64,000 nucleotides of DNA, from contig NZ_AZRK01000002.1 of NCBI RefSeq assembly GCF_002895485.1, positions 1 to 64,000 on the forward strand, read 5' to 3'. This DNA is from Petrotoga sp. 9PWA.NaAc.5.4. Its GTDB lineage: Bacteria; Thermotogota; Thermotogae; Petrotogales; Petrotogaceae. This document shows, one piece after another, positions 34,548-43,246 of the stretch (position 1 is the first letter of the stretch; every line of letters begins with the position of its first letter). Made by a program: the position numbers and the translations under genes. The notes under the pieces were generated by a model. It was not told where the DNA came from. It did not search any database and saw only the letters and a list, made by a program, of their open reading frames with translations.

Positions 34548-35102
34548 ATGATAATTATTTTTGGTGGAAGTTTCAACCCCCCACACATAGCTCATAGAAT
34601 AATTGCTGAGTTTGCTTATGATGAATTTCAACCTGAAAAATTTTTTGTTATACCAGCTTTTTCTCCTCCGCATAAAAAAGAAGAGTTCATAGAAAAGTTT
34701 GATGTTAGATTTTCATGGTGTCAAAAAGTTTTTTACGAAAGTTACTTTGATGTAAGTGACTTAGAAGCAAAATTATCTTCTCCTTCTTACACTATAAAAA
34801 CTGTGGAATATTTATCCAAAACATACAAAAACATAAATCTACTAATAGGAGAAGACTCGTTAAGAAACTTTATGAAATGGTATCGATGGAAAGATATTAT
34901 CAAAAAAGTAGAGTTAATAGTTTATCCAAGGTATTGTGATCATTCTGGCTTTAAAAATTCTAACTTAAACTTCAAAAAATTAGAAAGTCCTATATTAGAG
35001 ATATCTTCGTCATATATAAGAGAAAGAGTAAAAAGACAAAAAACAATAAAAGGATTAGTAGATGATAAAATTTTAGAAGAAGTTGTAAAATCTTACACAT
35101 AA
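34548..35102 (+). CDS. nadD: Nicotinate-nucleotide adenylyltransferase
   Basis: NadD joins ATP and nicotinate mononucleotide in NAD synthesis. The 184-residue protein has the nucleotidyltransferase motif [12 protein letters not shown], then [26 protein letters not shown] and the C-terminal [18 protein letters not shown] precedes the ATG. It is the last gene of the CDF-obg-nadD run. Its TAA lies in the first arm of the terminator. Confidence 0.95.
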   Translation: MIIIFGGSFNPPHIAHRIIAEFAYDEFQPEKFFVIPAFSPPHKKEEFIEKFDVRFSWCQKVFYESYFDVSDLEAKLSSPSYTIKTVEYLSKTYKNINLLIGEDSLRNFMKWYRWKDIIKKVELIVYPRYCDHSGFKNSNLNFKKLESPILEISSSYIRERVKRQKTIKGLVDDKILEEVVKSYT

Positions 35103-35128
35103 AAGCCAGCGTTTGAATGCTGGCTTTT
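35101..35128. terminator. Bidirectional terminator after nadD
   Basis: AAAAGCCAGC, loop GTTTGAAT, GCTGGCTTTT: a perfect 10-bp stem. It serves nadD and the convergent 65-codon gene, whose stop overlaps the other arm. Confidence 0.95.
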
Positions 35129-35324
35129 ATGTTTCTAATTCGTTTTCTATTTCATTTAATTTGGATTCTATTTCTTCTAGCTCCTTATTAATTCTTCCCC
35201 ATTCATTTTCTAACGATTCGTCATGTTCATAGGGTCCCATATATTTTTCGATAGATATTTTTTCTGCTTCTAATAGCTTTTTCTTTTTAATTAATTCTTC
35301 TTTAAGCTTCTTTTTATCTTCCAT
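35127..35324 (-). CDS. Small coiled-coil protein
   Basis: This 65-residue charged helical protein is built of KKLKEELIKKKKLLEAEK and NKELEEIESKLNEIENELE heptads, with GPYEHDE between, which suggests a helical hairpin. I do not recognise it. GGAGGGATA before the ATG and a terminator at its end support a real gene. A dispersed repeat lies directly upstream. Confidence 0.7.
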   Translation of the reverse strand: MEDKKKLKEELIKKKKLLEAEKISIEKYMGPYEHDESLENEWGRINKELEEIESKLNEIENELET

Positions 35325-35361
35325 ATTTTTATCCCTCCTTAAGTGATTTTTTTCTCATATA

Positions 35362-35489
35362 CTACCTTTAAAAACATAAAATTACGAACCCTTTGGTACT
35401 TGTGCCGAATAAATGGGGGAGGGCTCCGCCCTGGACCCATTTTAAATTCAAAATCTCATTTTAAAAAATTCTCATTTCTAAATTGTCTA
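35362..35489 (-). repeat. Dispersed intergenic repeat with perfect 18-bp flanking duplication
   Basis: The 128-bp copy lies between two perfect copies of TGATTTTTTTCTCATATA (35344-35361 and 35490-35507). It contains TTGGTACTTGTGCCGAA, GAGGGCTCCGCCCTGGACCC and ATTTTAAATTCAAAATCTC. It is shortened inside and its terminal motifs are degraded (ACCTTTAAAAA, ATTTCTAAATT). Confidence 0.88.
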
Positions 35490-35651
35490 TGATTTTTTTC
35501 TCATATAGTTTTAAAAGACCGCTTCTTTTCCTTATTATACGAAATTTAAATGATTTTTCAAAATTTGATAATATAAGAAAGAGCACGCTAAACAAGAATA
35601 ATTATCTTTATTTAACTTTAAATGCAAATAAATAAAAAAAATTGAGAAAAA

Positions 35652-36269
35652 TTATAAAGTAACTTCCGAAATAATTCTGAGTTCCAAAAAATTTGCTTCG
35701 GTTTCCATATTTTCAATTTTTCTTTTCAATTCTTTGACAAATTCTTGATCTTTTAATAGTGGCAAGTTTATTTTTACATTATAAATTCCACTGATTACAG
35801 CGGTTTTTGCCATTATACCAGCAATTGCTGCATCACTTAAAGCCATTTTATATCCTTTTTTTACTATTATTTCCGTTAATTCCATAACTTCCAAAGCATC
35901 TTGTGCTATTTTTAAAGGAGTTAAGGTAGCTTCTTTAGTAGCTTCTTGAATTTTTTCTTCACGTATTTTTTTCTCTTCTTCCGTGTTTTTAGGCAATTTA
36001 AGTGCTTCGATTACTTTGTTGAAAGCTTTGGCGTCTTCTTCCATTTCCTCTAAAAATTTGTTTTGGTATTCTTCTAACAAACTATAGACTTTTTTTATTT
36101 CTTCTTCTACGTCCATATACTTTTTCTTTCCGATAGTTAGATTTGATACCATACATCCTAAACTTGATGCTAATGCTCCAGCAAGCGCAGCTACACTTCC
36201 TCCCCCTGGTGTTGGTTCTTTTGAAGAAAGTTTTTCTAAAAATTCTTTAATTGTTATGTTTGAGAACAA
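35652..36269 (-). CDS. Formiminotransferase-cyclodeaminase domain protein
   Basis: The 205-residue protein is a stand-alone FTCD_C domain. It is all helical and has SSKEPTPGGGSVAALAGALASSLG, VSNLTIGKKKYM and LSDAAIAGIMAKTAV. These occur in methenyltetrahydrofolate cyclohydrolases and cyclodeaminases of one-carbon metabolism. The formyltransferase half is absent, as in many anaerobes. The TTG start follows AAAGGAGG at eight bases. It stands alone. Confidence 0.85.
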   Translation of the reverse strand: MFSNITIKEFLEKLSSKEPTPGGGSVAALAGALASSLGCMVSNLTIGKKKYMDVEEEIKKVYSLLEEYQNKFLEEMEEDAKAFNKVIEALKLPKNTEEEKKIREEKIQEATKEATLTPLKIAQDALEVMELTEIIVKKGYKMALSDAAIAGIMAKTAVISGIYNVKINLPLLKDQEFVKELKRKIENMETEANFLELRIISEVTL

Positions 36270-36304
36270 ATTGTATTCCTCCTTTTGGGTTATTTTAGTT
36301 TCTC

Positions 36305-36362
36305 AAAAGTTTAACCGCTTGAACTCATTTAAATTCAAAATCTTCTTTTAGAAAAATAAATT
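36305..36362 (-). repeat. Degraded dispersed repeat fragment
   Basis: GAACTCATTTAAATTCAAAAT followed by CTTCTTTTAGAAAAAT corresponds to the conserved core and one end of the family. Only part of the element is left. Confidence 0.45.
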
Positions 36363-36439
36363 AATTTATACTATTTTATCAAATTAAAAGTAATATAAAA
36401 CACTTAGAAAAACTGTGTTATTTTAGAATAATAGGTATT

Positions 36440-36506
36440 AATCGTTTATAATTTATCATAATCGTTTAAAATCAATGATGAATGTTTATCAAATAAATGA
36501 TATAAT
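36440..36506 (+). promoter_or_regulatory. Promoter region of hppA with direct repeat
   Basis: AATCGTTTATAAT (36440-36452) and AATCGTTTAAAAT (36460-36472) form a direct repeat with a 20-bp period. TATAAT at 36501-36506 is a likely -10 box, 89 bp before the chosen GTG start. The repeat may be a regulator site. Confidence 0.45.
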
Positions 36507-36594
36507 AGAATGGGGTATTGTGTTAAATAGTTATCTTAAAGCAGTTTATCTCTGTATAAAACTTACAAAAAAACGGTGTTGTGGAGGTGAAATA

Positions 36595-38769
36595 GTGGGA
36601 GCTCTATGGGTTTTTGCATTAATTCCAGTTTTTGCTTTAATATTCGCACGTATAAATTTTAAGCAAGTTGTAGCTTTAGACGAAGGTACCGAAAGAATGC
36701 AGCATATTGCGCAAGCAATTAGAGTTGGTGCTAATGCCTTTGTCAATCATGAGTTAAGGGTTTTATCGATTTATGGTTTTGTTATCGCTTTAGTTTTAGC
36801 TATTGTGATTGAATGGTATGTTGGTATTGCATTTGTTATGGGAGCTTTTATGAGCGCATTAGCGGGATACATAGGTATGAAAATAGCGACCTATGCTAAC
36901 GTTAGAGTTAGTAATAAAGCCCGGACGGAGAAAGATATCGGTAAAACTTTGAAAGTAGCTTTTCAAGGCGGTAGTGTTATGGGGCTTTGTGTTTCAGGGT
37001 TAGCTCTTTTAGGATTATTTTTGGTTTATATAATTTTTGGAAATTGGTTAGGACAACTTTCACCAGAAAATATTATTATAAAGGTTAATTGGTTGGGGAT
37101 TAATTATATACCTTTTACAATGACAGTTTCTGGGTATGCTCTTGGTTGTTCAATAATAGCTATGTTTGATAGGGTTGGTGGAGGAGTTTATACAAAAGCT
37201 GCGGATATGGGGGCAGACTTGGTAGGTAAAACAGAATTGGCTCTTCCTGAAGACGATCCAAGAAATCCTGCAACTATTGCAGACAATGTTGGAGATAATG
37301 TAGGAGATGTCGCAGGTCTTGGAGCAGATTTATTAGAAAGTTATGTTGGAGCAGTAATATCTGCTATAGTGTTGATTTTATATACTTCCTTTTTGTTGGG
37401 GGTTGAAAATTTAACATATGATTCTACTATAAAATTAACGTATTTTCCAATATTGTTTATTTCCATTGGGTTAATCGCATCTATGATCGGTATTTTATAT
37501 ATTATTGTAAGAAAACCCACAAAAAATCCTCATAAGGATTTGAATACTTCACTTATGACATCTGCATTTTTAACGATAATAATTACATTTTTTCTGTCAC
37601 TTTTTTATCTTAGCAGTATATCATCTTTAGAATTTCAAAATGTTGGATTTAGGTTGGGAGCATTTTCGCCTTGGTTAGCAGCTGTAATAGGAATAGTTGA
37701 TGGAATATTAATGGGATTTGTTGCTGAATACTATACGAACGACGAATACCATCCTACAAAAGAACTCAGTGAATTTGCAAAAGGTGGTCCAGCTATAGTA
37801 ATAACAAAGGGCTTGGCTCTCGGAATGGGAAGTGTACTTCTTCCTGTTTTCCTATTGATGTTAGGTATCTTGATATCGTTTGAAATTGCTGGATTATACG
37901 GCGTAGCTATGGCTGCTTTAGGGATGCTTTCTTTTGTCGCAACAACCGTTTCTGTTGATTCTTATGGACCTATTGCTGATAATGCTGGTGGAATAAGTGA
38001 AATGGCGAAACTGCCACCAGAAGTTAGAGAAATAACAGACAAATTAGATGCTGTAGGAAATACAACAGCTGCGATAGGAAAAGGATTTGCCATAGGTTCT
38101 GCAGCCTTAGCTGCACTTGCTTTATTTGCTTCTTTTGTGTTTTCACAGGCAGGACCTGCTGATGAAGGAATTGGTCATTTAGAAAATATTTTACTTTTGA
38201 ATATGATGGATTCACGAACTATAGCAGGAGCAATTTTTGGAGCTGCGTTACCTTACTTTTTTAGTGCTTATTTGATTAACGCTGTAGTTAACGCTGCTAA
38301 TAAGATGGTTGATGAAGTTAGAAGGCAATTCAGAGAAATTCCAGGATTGATGGAAGGAAAAGTCGACCCTGATTACGAAAGATGTATTAGAATAAGCAGT
38401 GAGGGAGCATTGAGCCAAATCAAAATGCCGGCTTTAATCGCAACTTTGACTCCTATCATTTCTGGTTTTATATTAGGTCCTAATTTTGTTGGAGGTCTTT
38501 TAATAGGTACGACTCTAAGCGGTGTTATGCTGGCAATTTTTACTGCAAATTCTGGCGGTGCTTGGGATAATGCTAAGAAAAGAATCGAATCAGGCGGCGT
38601 TGAGGGCGAAGCTAAAGGGACAGATGCCCATAAGGCAACTGTCGTAGGAGATACAGTGGGAGATCCTTTAAAAGACACAGTTGGTCCTTCGCTTGATATT
38701 TTAATAAAAATAATGGCAGTTACTTCTTTAATAACAGTTTCTATATTTAAAGTTTATCATTTATTTTAA
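36595..38769 (+). CDS. hppA: Membrane-bound ion-pumping pyrophosphatase, K+-dependent type
   Basis: This 724-residue protein with about 16 membrane helices couples PPi hydrolysis to H+ or Na+ export. The active site shows DRVGGGVYTKAADMGADLVG, PEDDPRNPATIADNVGDNVG and GDTVGDPLKDTVGPS. In GNTTAAIGKGFAIGSAAL the residue after NTT is Ala rather than Lys, the mark of K+-requiring enzymes. GTG 36595 follows GGAGGTGA. An ATG 40 codons upstream would extend the frame, but a TATAAT box lies inside it. The Thermotoga enzyme pumps Na+, so Na+ is possible here. Confidence 0.93.
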   Translation: MGALWVFALIPVFALIFARINFKQVVALDEGTERMQHIAQAIRVGANAFVNHELRVLSIYGFVIALVLAIVIEWYVGIAFVMGAFMSALAGYIGMKIATYANVRVSNKARTEKDIGKTLKVAFQGGSVMGLCVSGLALLGLFLVYIIFGNWLGQLSPENIIIKVNWLGINYIPFTMTVSGYALGCSIIAMFDRVGGGVYTKAADMGADLVGKTELALPEDDPRNPATIADNVGDNVGDVAGLGADLLESYVGAVISAIVLILYTSFLLGVENLTYDSTIKLTYFPILFISIGLIASMIGILYIIVRKPTKNPHKDLNTSLMTSAFLTIIITFFLSLFYLSSISSLEFQNVGFRLGAFSPWLAAVIGIVDGILMGFVAEYYTNDEYHPTKELSEFAKGGPAIVITKGLALGMGSVLLPVFLLMLGILISFEIAGLYGVAMAALGMLSFVATTVSVDSYGPIADNAGGISEMAKLPPEVREITDKLDAVGNTTAAIGKGFAIGSAALAALALFASFVFSQAGPADEGIGHLENILLLNMMDSRTIAGAIFGAALPYFFSAYLINAVVNAANKMVDEVRRQFREIPGLMEGKVDPDYERCIRISSEGALSQIKMPALIATLTPIISGFILGPNFVGGLLIGTTLSGVMLAIFTANSGGAWDNAKKRIESGGVEGEAKGTDAHKATVVGDTVGDPLKDTVGPSLDILIKIMAVTSLITVSIFKVYHLF

Positions 38770-38791
38770 GATAAAAAATTGCTTGTAAATA

Positions 38792-38827
38792 AAAACCGGA
38801 TGCCAAAGATTGCATCCGGTTTTTTTA
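38792..38827. terminator. Terminator between hppA and fabG
   Basis: AAAACCGGATGC, loop CAAAGATT, GCATCCGGTTTT with further T residues. It serves the convergent genes on both strands. Confidence 0.95.
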
Positions 38828-38836
38828 AAAATAAAT

Positions 38837-39583
38837 TTATATTCTTAATCCCCCATCTATTCTTATTACTTGACCTGTTATGAAAGATGAGTCGTCACTT
38901 GCTAGGAAAACCGCTAATTTTGCTATGTCTTCTGGTTCCCCAAGTCTTTTCAGGCATGTATTATCAACGACATAATTAATAATTTCTTCTTTTAAACTTT
39001 TTGTCATTCCCGTTCTTACAAAACCAGGAGCGATTGCGTTGACTCTAATATTTTCACCTTTCATTGTTAACTCTTTTGCCCAAGATTTTGTCATTCCAAT
39101 TATTCCAGCTTTTGCGGCAGAATAATTGGTTTGGCCTATATTTCCTTCTATTCCAACAACACTTGCCATGCTTATAATATTTCCATATTTTTGTTTTCTC
39201 ATAGCTCTTGCCACGGCTTTTGTTACTACAAAAGTACCTTTTAAGTTAACCTCTATAACTTTGTCAAAATCTTCTTCTTTCATTATAACAAGGAAATTAT
39301 CTTTAGCCATTCCCGCATTATTTACTAAAATATCTATTCTTTGATATTTATCAACTATTTCATTAATTATCTCATTTATTTTTAATGAATCAGTAATATC
39401 GGCATGATAATAAACAAAGCTGCCTTCTGGAAAATCTGTTTTTTCATTTTCATTTATTTGAGGGGATTCATCAACAGAAATTGCAATTACTTTAGCTCCT
39501 TCTTTTATAAAAAAGCGGGAAATTTCTTTTCCTATTCCAGTGGAACCACCTGTTACAATAGCAATTTTATCTTTTAGTTTCAA
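38837..39583 (-). CDS. fabG: 3-oxoacyl-ACP reductase
   Basis: FabG reduces 3-ketoacyl-ACP with NADPH in fatty-acid elongation. The 248-residue SDR protein has TGGSTGIGKEISRFF for the cofactor, the structural NNAGMAKDN, the active-site Ser in SMASVVG, and YSAAKAG with catalytic Tyr and Lys. It ends in FITGQVIRIDGG. It is the last gene of the fab run on the minus strand, 199 bp after fabD with a dispersed repeat between. Confidence 0.93.
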   Translation of the reverse strand: MKLKDKIAIVTGGSTGIGKEISRFFIKEGAKVIAISVDESPQINENEKTDFPEGSFVYYHADITDSLKINEIINEIVDKYQRIDILVNNAGMAKDNFLVIMKEEDFDKVIEVNLKGTFVVTKAVARAMRKQKYGNIISMASVVGIEGNIGQTNYSAAKAGIIGMTKSWAKELTMKGENIRVNAIAPGFVRTGMTKSLKEEIINYVVDNTCLKRLGEPEDIAKLAVFLASDDSSFITGQVIRIDGGLRI

Positions 39584-39612
39584 AGGATAAACCTCACTTT
39601 CTTTTTAAATAT

Positions 39613-39778
39613 ACTCACTTTAGTTAAGTTTTGCCAATCTTTTAGTTTTAAATTTTTTCAAAAATATCTCCATAACTCTAATACTTACTAACTATGAATT
39701 TCTTTAACTTCTTCGCTACGTGTAGCGAAAGAGAGGGGGAGGGCTCTGCCCTGGACCTGTTATAAAATCAAATACTTA
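39613..39778 (-). repeat. Dispersed intergenic repeat with 11-bp flanking duplication, fabD/fabG gap
   Basis: Flanked by perfect TTTTTAAATAT at 39602-39612 and 39779-39789; the latter spans the fabD stop. The copy holds the perfect palindrome TTCGCTACGTGTAGCGAA and GAGGGCTCTGCCCTGGACC. It faces fabG in the common orientation. Confidence 0.88.
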
Positions 39779-39781
39779 TTT

Positions 39782-40657
39782 TTAAATATTAACCAGTTTA
39801 ACTTCTTTATTTATTTGCTTTATAAATTTGGTTAAAACATTAGTTGGACCAATTTCTATGAATTCATCTACTCCATTTTTTATGCACTCTTCAACACAAT
39901 CGATCCATCTAACAGGTGAAGTTATTTGTCTTATAATGTTTTCTTTTATTATTTCTGGATCAGTTTCAAATTTAGCAGTGACATTCTGAACAACGGGAAC
40001 AATCGGTTTCATAAATTTTATATGGCTTATCTTTTGTCTTAATCTTTCTTCAGCCGCTTTCAAAAATTTGGAATGAAAAGGGCCGCTAACGTTTAGAGGA
40101 ATTACTCTTTTTGCGCCATTTTCTTTAAGTTTTTCCATGGAAATAGTTAATTCTTCCATTTCACCACTTATCACAATTTGAGAAGGAGAATTATAATTTG
40201 CAATTTGGACATTTGGATAATTTTCTAAAACTTTTTCAATTTCATGAGCGTCCATTCCTATGACAGCAGCCATTCCACCTTTTCCAGGTTCGTATGCTTC
40301 ACTCATGTAAAGTCCACGATAATATACCGCTTCGACAGCATCCTCAAAACTTATAACATTAGCTGCCAATATAGCTGTCCACTCTCCTAATGAATGACCA
40401 GCTACGACATCAGGTTTTAAACCTTGCTCAAGGGCATATAAATATTTTATATAACTCACAACGAGAATGGCTATTTGAGCATTTTGAGTTAAAGTTAATT
40501 CTTTTTCATCATTTCCAAATATAATACTTTTAATATCGACTCCTATTTTGTCTTTTACCTTTTCAAAATATATATTATATTCAGGCCTTTTTTCTAAGAT
40601 ATCTTTTCCCATACCTAAATACTGTGATCCTTGTCCTGTAAATACAAAGCATTTCAA
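39782..40657 (-). CDS. fabD: Malonyl-CoA:ACP transacylase
   Basis: FabD loads malonyl groups on ACP. The 291-residue protein has FVFTGQGSQYLGMGKDI, the nucleophile GHSLGEW, the Arg segment YYRGLYMSEA, and the catalytic His region NVSGPFHSKFL. A dispersed repeat fills the gap on each side. GGAGGTGATATTG gives the ribosome site. Confidence 0.95.
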   Translation of the reverse strand: MKCFVFTGQGSQYLGMGKDILEKRPEYNIYFEKVKDKIGVDIKSIIFGNDEKELTLTQNAQIAILVVSYIKYLYALEQGLKPDVVAGHSLGEWTAILAANVISFEDAVEAVYYRGLYMSEAYEPGKGGMAAVIGMDAHEIEKVLENYPNVQIANYNSPSQIVISGEMEELTISMEKLKENGAKRVIPLNVSGPFHSKFLKAAEERLRQKISHIKFMKPIVPVVQNVTAKFETDPEIIKENIIRQITSPVRWIDCVEECIKNGVDEFIEIGPTNVLTKFIKQINKEVKLVNI

Positions 40658-40685
40658 TCAATATCACCTCCAAGGAATACTATTT

Positions 40686-40761
40686 ACTCACTTTGGAAAT
40701 TTTAAAACTCGCTATAAATTCAAAAGATTATTTTACGAAACGCTTCATTTCTAAAGTCTCT
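40686..40761 (-). repeat. Minimal 76-bp dispersed repeat with 10-bp flanking duplication, fabK/fabD gap
   Basis: Flanked by perfect AATACTATTT at 40676-40685 and 40762-40771. It keeps both ends (ACTTTGGAAATT and CATTTCTAAAGT) and part of the AAATTC core, but lacks the hairpin region. It therefore looks like an internally deleted derivative. Confidence 0.85.
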
Positions 40762-40776
40762 AATACTATTTCAAAT

Positions 40777-41721
40777 TTAACGAGTTTCGCTTTCAACAAT
40801 TTGATTTTTTTCAAGATATGACATTATGTCATCTATAACTTCTTTTACACTTTTTATTTCGTTTATCAAGCCAACGGATTGTCCAGCCATAAAAGAGCCG
40901 TGTTCTTCGTCTCCATATACAAAAGCCTTCATTAGACTTCCAACCAATGCTTCTTCAGCTTCTTCAGGAGAAGAGGATTCCAGTTTTGCAATCTTTTTTC
41001 CGAAAGGTGTTTTAATTATTCTAGCTGGATGCCCCATTTTTTGCCCTGTTATAATTGTATCTCTTATTCCAGCTTCTAATATTTTTCTTTTATAAGTTTC
41101 ATGAGCTTCACATTCATAAGTTGCTATGAATCTCGTTCCCATTTGTATAGCTTCAGCCCCTAAAACAAAGGCAGCTAAAGCTCCTGGACCATCAGCAATT
41201 CCCCCGGCAGCTATAACTGGAACAGAAAGTATACTGGCAAGTTTTCTAACTAACACCATTGTTGTAACATCTCCGATGTGTCCACCGCATTCCATTCCTT
41301 CGCCTATAATAGCATCAGCACCAGCGTTTTCTAATCTCAAAGCAAGATTTTCGGATGATACAACAGCTAATGTTGTTATACCATTATCTTTCAATTTAGG
41401 TATATACTTACTTGAATTTCCAGCTCCTAAGATTGCTACAGGTACCTTTTCATTTATTATTAAATCTATTACTTCATCAATATGAGGATTAAGCATGATC
41501 ACATTAACGGCATACGGTTTATCCGTTAATTGTTTTATTGTATCAATCTGTTTTTTTAATAAAGAAGCATCCATATTTCCAGAACCTATAGTACCCAATC
41601 CTCCTGCATTAGAAACAGCTGCCGCTAACTTTGCGGTACCAACCCATGCCATGCCACCTTCTAAAATAGGATATTTTATATTTAATAATTGAACAATTTT
41701 ATTGTTTGTTAATTTCACCAA
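40777..41721 (-). CDS. fabK: Enoyl-ACP reductase II (FMN)
   Basis: The 314-residue FMN TIM-barrel enzyme fits FabK, which reduces enoyl-ACP and replaces FabI. Segments are YPILEGGMAWVGTAKLAAAVSN, GGLGTIGSGNMD, EGMECGGHIGDVTT, PVIAAGGIADGPG and IQMGTRFIATYECEAH. Its position between fabD and fabZ supports the role. No fabI is visible. GGAGG lies before the ATG. Confidence 0.92.
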   Translation of the reverse strand: MVKLTNNKIVQLLNIKYPILEGGMAWVGTAKLAAAVSNAGGLGTIGSGNMDASLLKKQIDTIKQLTDKPYAVNVIMLNPHIDEVIDLIINEKVPVAILGAGNSSKYIPKLKDNGITTLAVVSSENLALRLENAGADAIIGEGMECGGHIGDVTTMVLVRKLASILSVPVIAAGGIADGPGALAAFVLGAEAIQMGTRFIATYECEAHETYKRKILEAGIRDTIITGQKMGHPARIIKTPFGKKIAKLESSSPEEAEEALVGSLMKAFVYGDEEHGSFMAGQSVGLINEIKSVKEVIDDIMSYLEKNQIVESETR

Positions 41722-41745
41722 AATACCTCCTATAAGGCTAACTTT

Positions 41746-41954
41746 ACTTACTTTAGAAATCTCAAAACTTAAGTTTTGCCAATCTTTTAGTTTTAAAGTT
41801 CTTCAAAAATACTTCCATAACTCTAATACTTACTAACTATGAATTTCTTTAACTTCTTCGCTACGTGTAGCGAAAAAGAGGGGAAGGGCTCCGCCCCGGA
41901 CCCATTTTAAATTCAAAATCTCATTTTCTGAAAATTATCATTTCTAAAGTCCAT
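41746..41954 (-). repeat. Dispersed intergenic repeat with 11-bp flanking duplication, fabZ/fabK gap
   Basis: Flanked by perfect AGGCTAACTTT at 41735-41745 and 41955-41965; the latter includes the fabZ stop. Both ends are intact (ACTTTAGAAAT, ATTTCTAAAGT) and the hairpin TTCGCTACGTGTAGCGAA is present. It shares AAGTTTTGCCAATCTTTTAG with the fabD/fabG copy. Confidence 0.9.
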
Positions 41955-41957
41955 AGG

Positions 41958-42377
41958 CTAACTTTTTTTGATTCCAACCATTATTTCGGCTAAGACACAT
42001 ATTTTATCTTCTACCAAAGCTTGACCTTGTAACTTAAACATTCCGGCTTTCTTTTGCAAAACATTCAAAACGTATATAATTTTATCTCCTGGCCGAACTT
42101 CTTTTTTAAATCTTGCCTTATCTATTCCTGTAAAAAGAGGGATAACATTATCTTTCAAATCTTTCAAAAGTAATATTCCAGCAGTTTGTGCCATTCCCTC
42201 AACAATTAAAACACCCGGCATAATAGGATAATTTGGGAAATGCCCTTGAAAAAAAGGTTCATTTATACTAACATTTTTGTATGCCTTTATAGTATTTTCA
42301 GTTACTTCAATTACACCATCTACAAGTAAAAACGGATATCTATGAGGTAGTATGCTCATTATTTCGTCTATATTCAT
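41958..42377 (-). CDS. fabZ: 3-hydroxyacyl-ACP dehydratase
   Basis: FabZ removes water from 3-hydroxyacyl-ACP. The hot-dog protein starts MNIDEIMSILPHRYPFLLVD, with the catalytic His in PHRYPF, and has GHFPNYPIMPGVLIVEGMAQ with the catalytic Glu. ATG 42377 follows GGAGTGA and gives 139 residues, the usual size. A GTG 11 codons earlier would overlap degV. It starts seven bases after the degV stop. Confidence 0.93.
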   Translation of the reverse strand: MNIDEIMSILPHRYPFLLVDGVIEVTENTIKAYKNVSINEPFFQGHFPNYPIMPGVLIVEGMAQTAGILLLKDLKDNVIPLFTGIDKARFKKEVRPGDKIIYVLNVLQKKAGMFKLQGQALVEDKICVLAEIMVGIKKS

Positions 42378-42384
42378 ATATAAG

Positions 42385-43233
42385 TCACTCCCATGTTGTA
42401 ATAATCCCACCTGAAGAAGGTCCTAAATGCATGCCTATAATTATGTCCATAGGTTCAAAAATGATCTTTTCACGAGGTACACCTAATTTAACAACTTCTT
42501 CTAACAAATCTCCTCCAACCTTAAGGTTTCCTGTATGCAAAACAGCGATATTTTTCAGTTCGCCGTTACCTTTATCTTCCATGGCAGAAGTGGCAATTTC
42601 TTTTATGATTTTAGTGTATCCTCGTACTCTCTTTATTGGAATAATTTCACCTTCACTGAGTTGTAAAAGTGGCTTTATATTAAGCATGCTACCTAAAAAT
42701 GCAGAAGCTCTTCCTATTCGTCCACCTTTGTATAAATAGTTTAAGTCTCCTACGGTAAAAAAAACATTTATTTTTTCATGAAAATGCTCAACAAAACTTT
42801 TTAATTCATCTACTGTATAATTTCCTGAATCTATCAATTTTTTCAATTCTAACACTAAGAAACCTAATCCCCAAGTTGCTTCAAAACTTTCTACAATGTG
42901 AATTCTTTTCTCATCTATATTTTTAGCTGCAGTCAATGCGGAGTTGTACGTTCCACTCAATTTAGATGATATATGAACAGAAATTAATTCATCATATTTT
43001 TCAAGCATATTTTTATAGACTACTTCAAAATCCTCAACAGATGGCTGAGAAGTTGATGGAATATAATCAATCTTGCTGAGATTTTCATAGAATTCATCAA
43101 CATCTAAGTCCACAGCTTTTACAAATTTTTCATTTAATCTGACATACAAAGAAACACACCCTATACCCATTTCTTCTAATTTTTTAGGATCTATATCACT
43201 TGTATTATCAGTAACTATACCAATTTTAGGCAT
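42385..43233 (-). CDS. DegV-family fatty-acid-binding protein
   Basis: DegV/FakB proteins bind a single fatty acid, in Firmicutes as partner of fatty-acid kinase. The 282-residue protein has GIVTDNTSDIDPKKLEEMGI, STSQPSVEDFEVVY, ISSKLSGTYNSA and GRIGRASAFLGSMLNIKPLL. It sits inside the fab cluster, between fabF and fabZ, which supports a lipid role. No fakA gene is in the window. Confidence 0.9.
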   Translation of the reverse strand: MPKIGIVTDNTSDIDPKKLEEMGIGCVSLYVRLNEKFVKAVDLDVDEFYENLSKIDYIPSTSQPSVEDFEVVYKNMLEKYDELISVHISSKLSGTYNSALTAAKNIDEKRIHIVESFEATWGLGFLVLELKKLIDSGNYTVDELKSFVEHFHEKINVFFTVGDLNYLYKGGRIGRASAFLGSMLNIKPLLQLSEGEIIPIKRVRGYTKIIKEIATSAMEDKGNGELKNIAVLHTGNLKVGGDLLEEVVKLGVPREKIIFEPMDIIIGMHLGPSSGGIITTWE

Positions 43234-43246
43234 ATTTTAGCCTCCT

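Noticed and set aside
36475-36594. Longer N-terminus of the pyrophosphatase from ATG 36475
   Set aside because: A TATAAT box lies inside this extension, the residues are unlike the family, and GGAGGTGA directly precedes the GTG at 36595.
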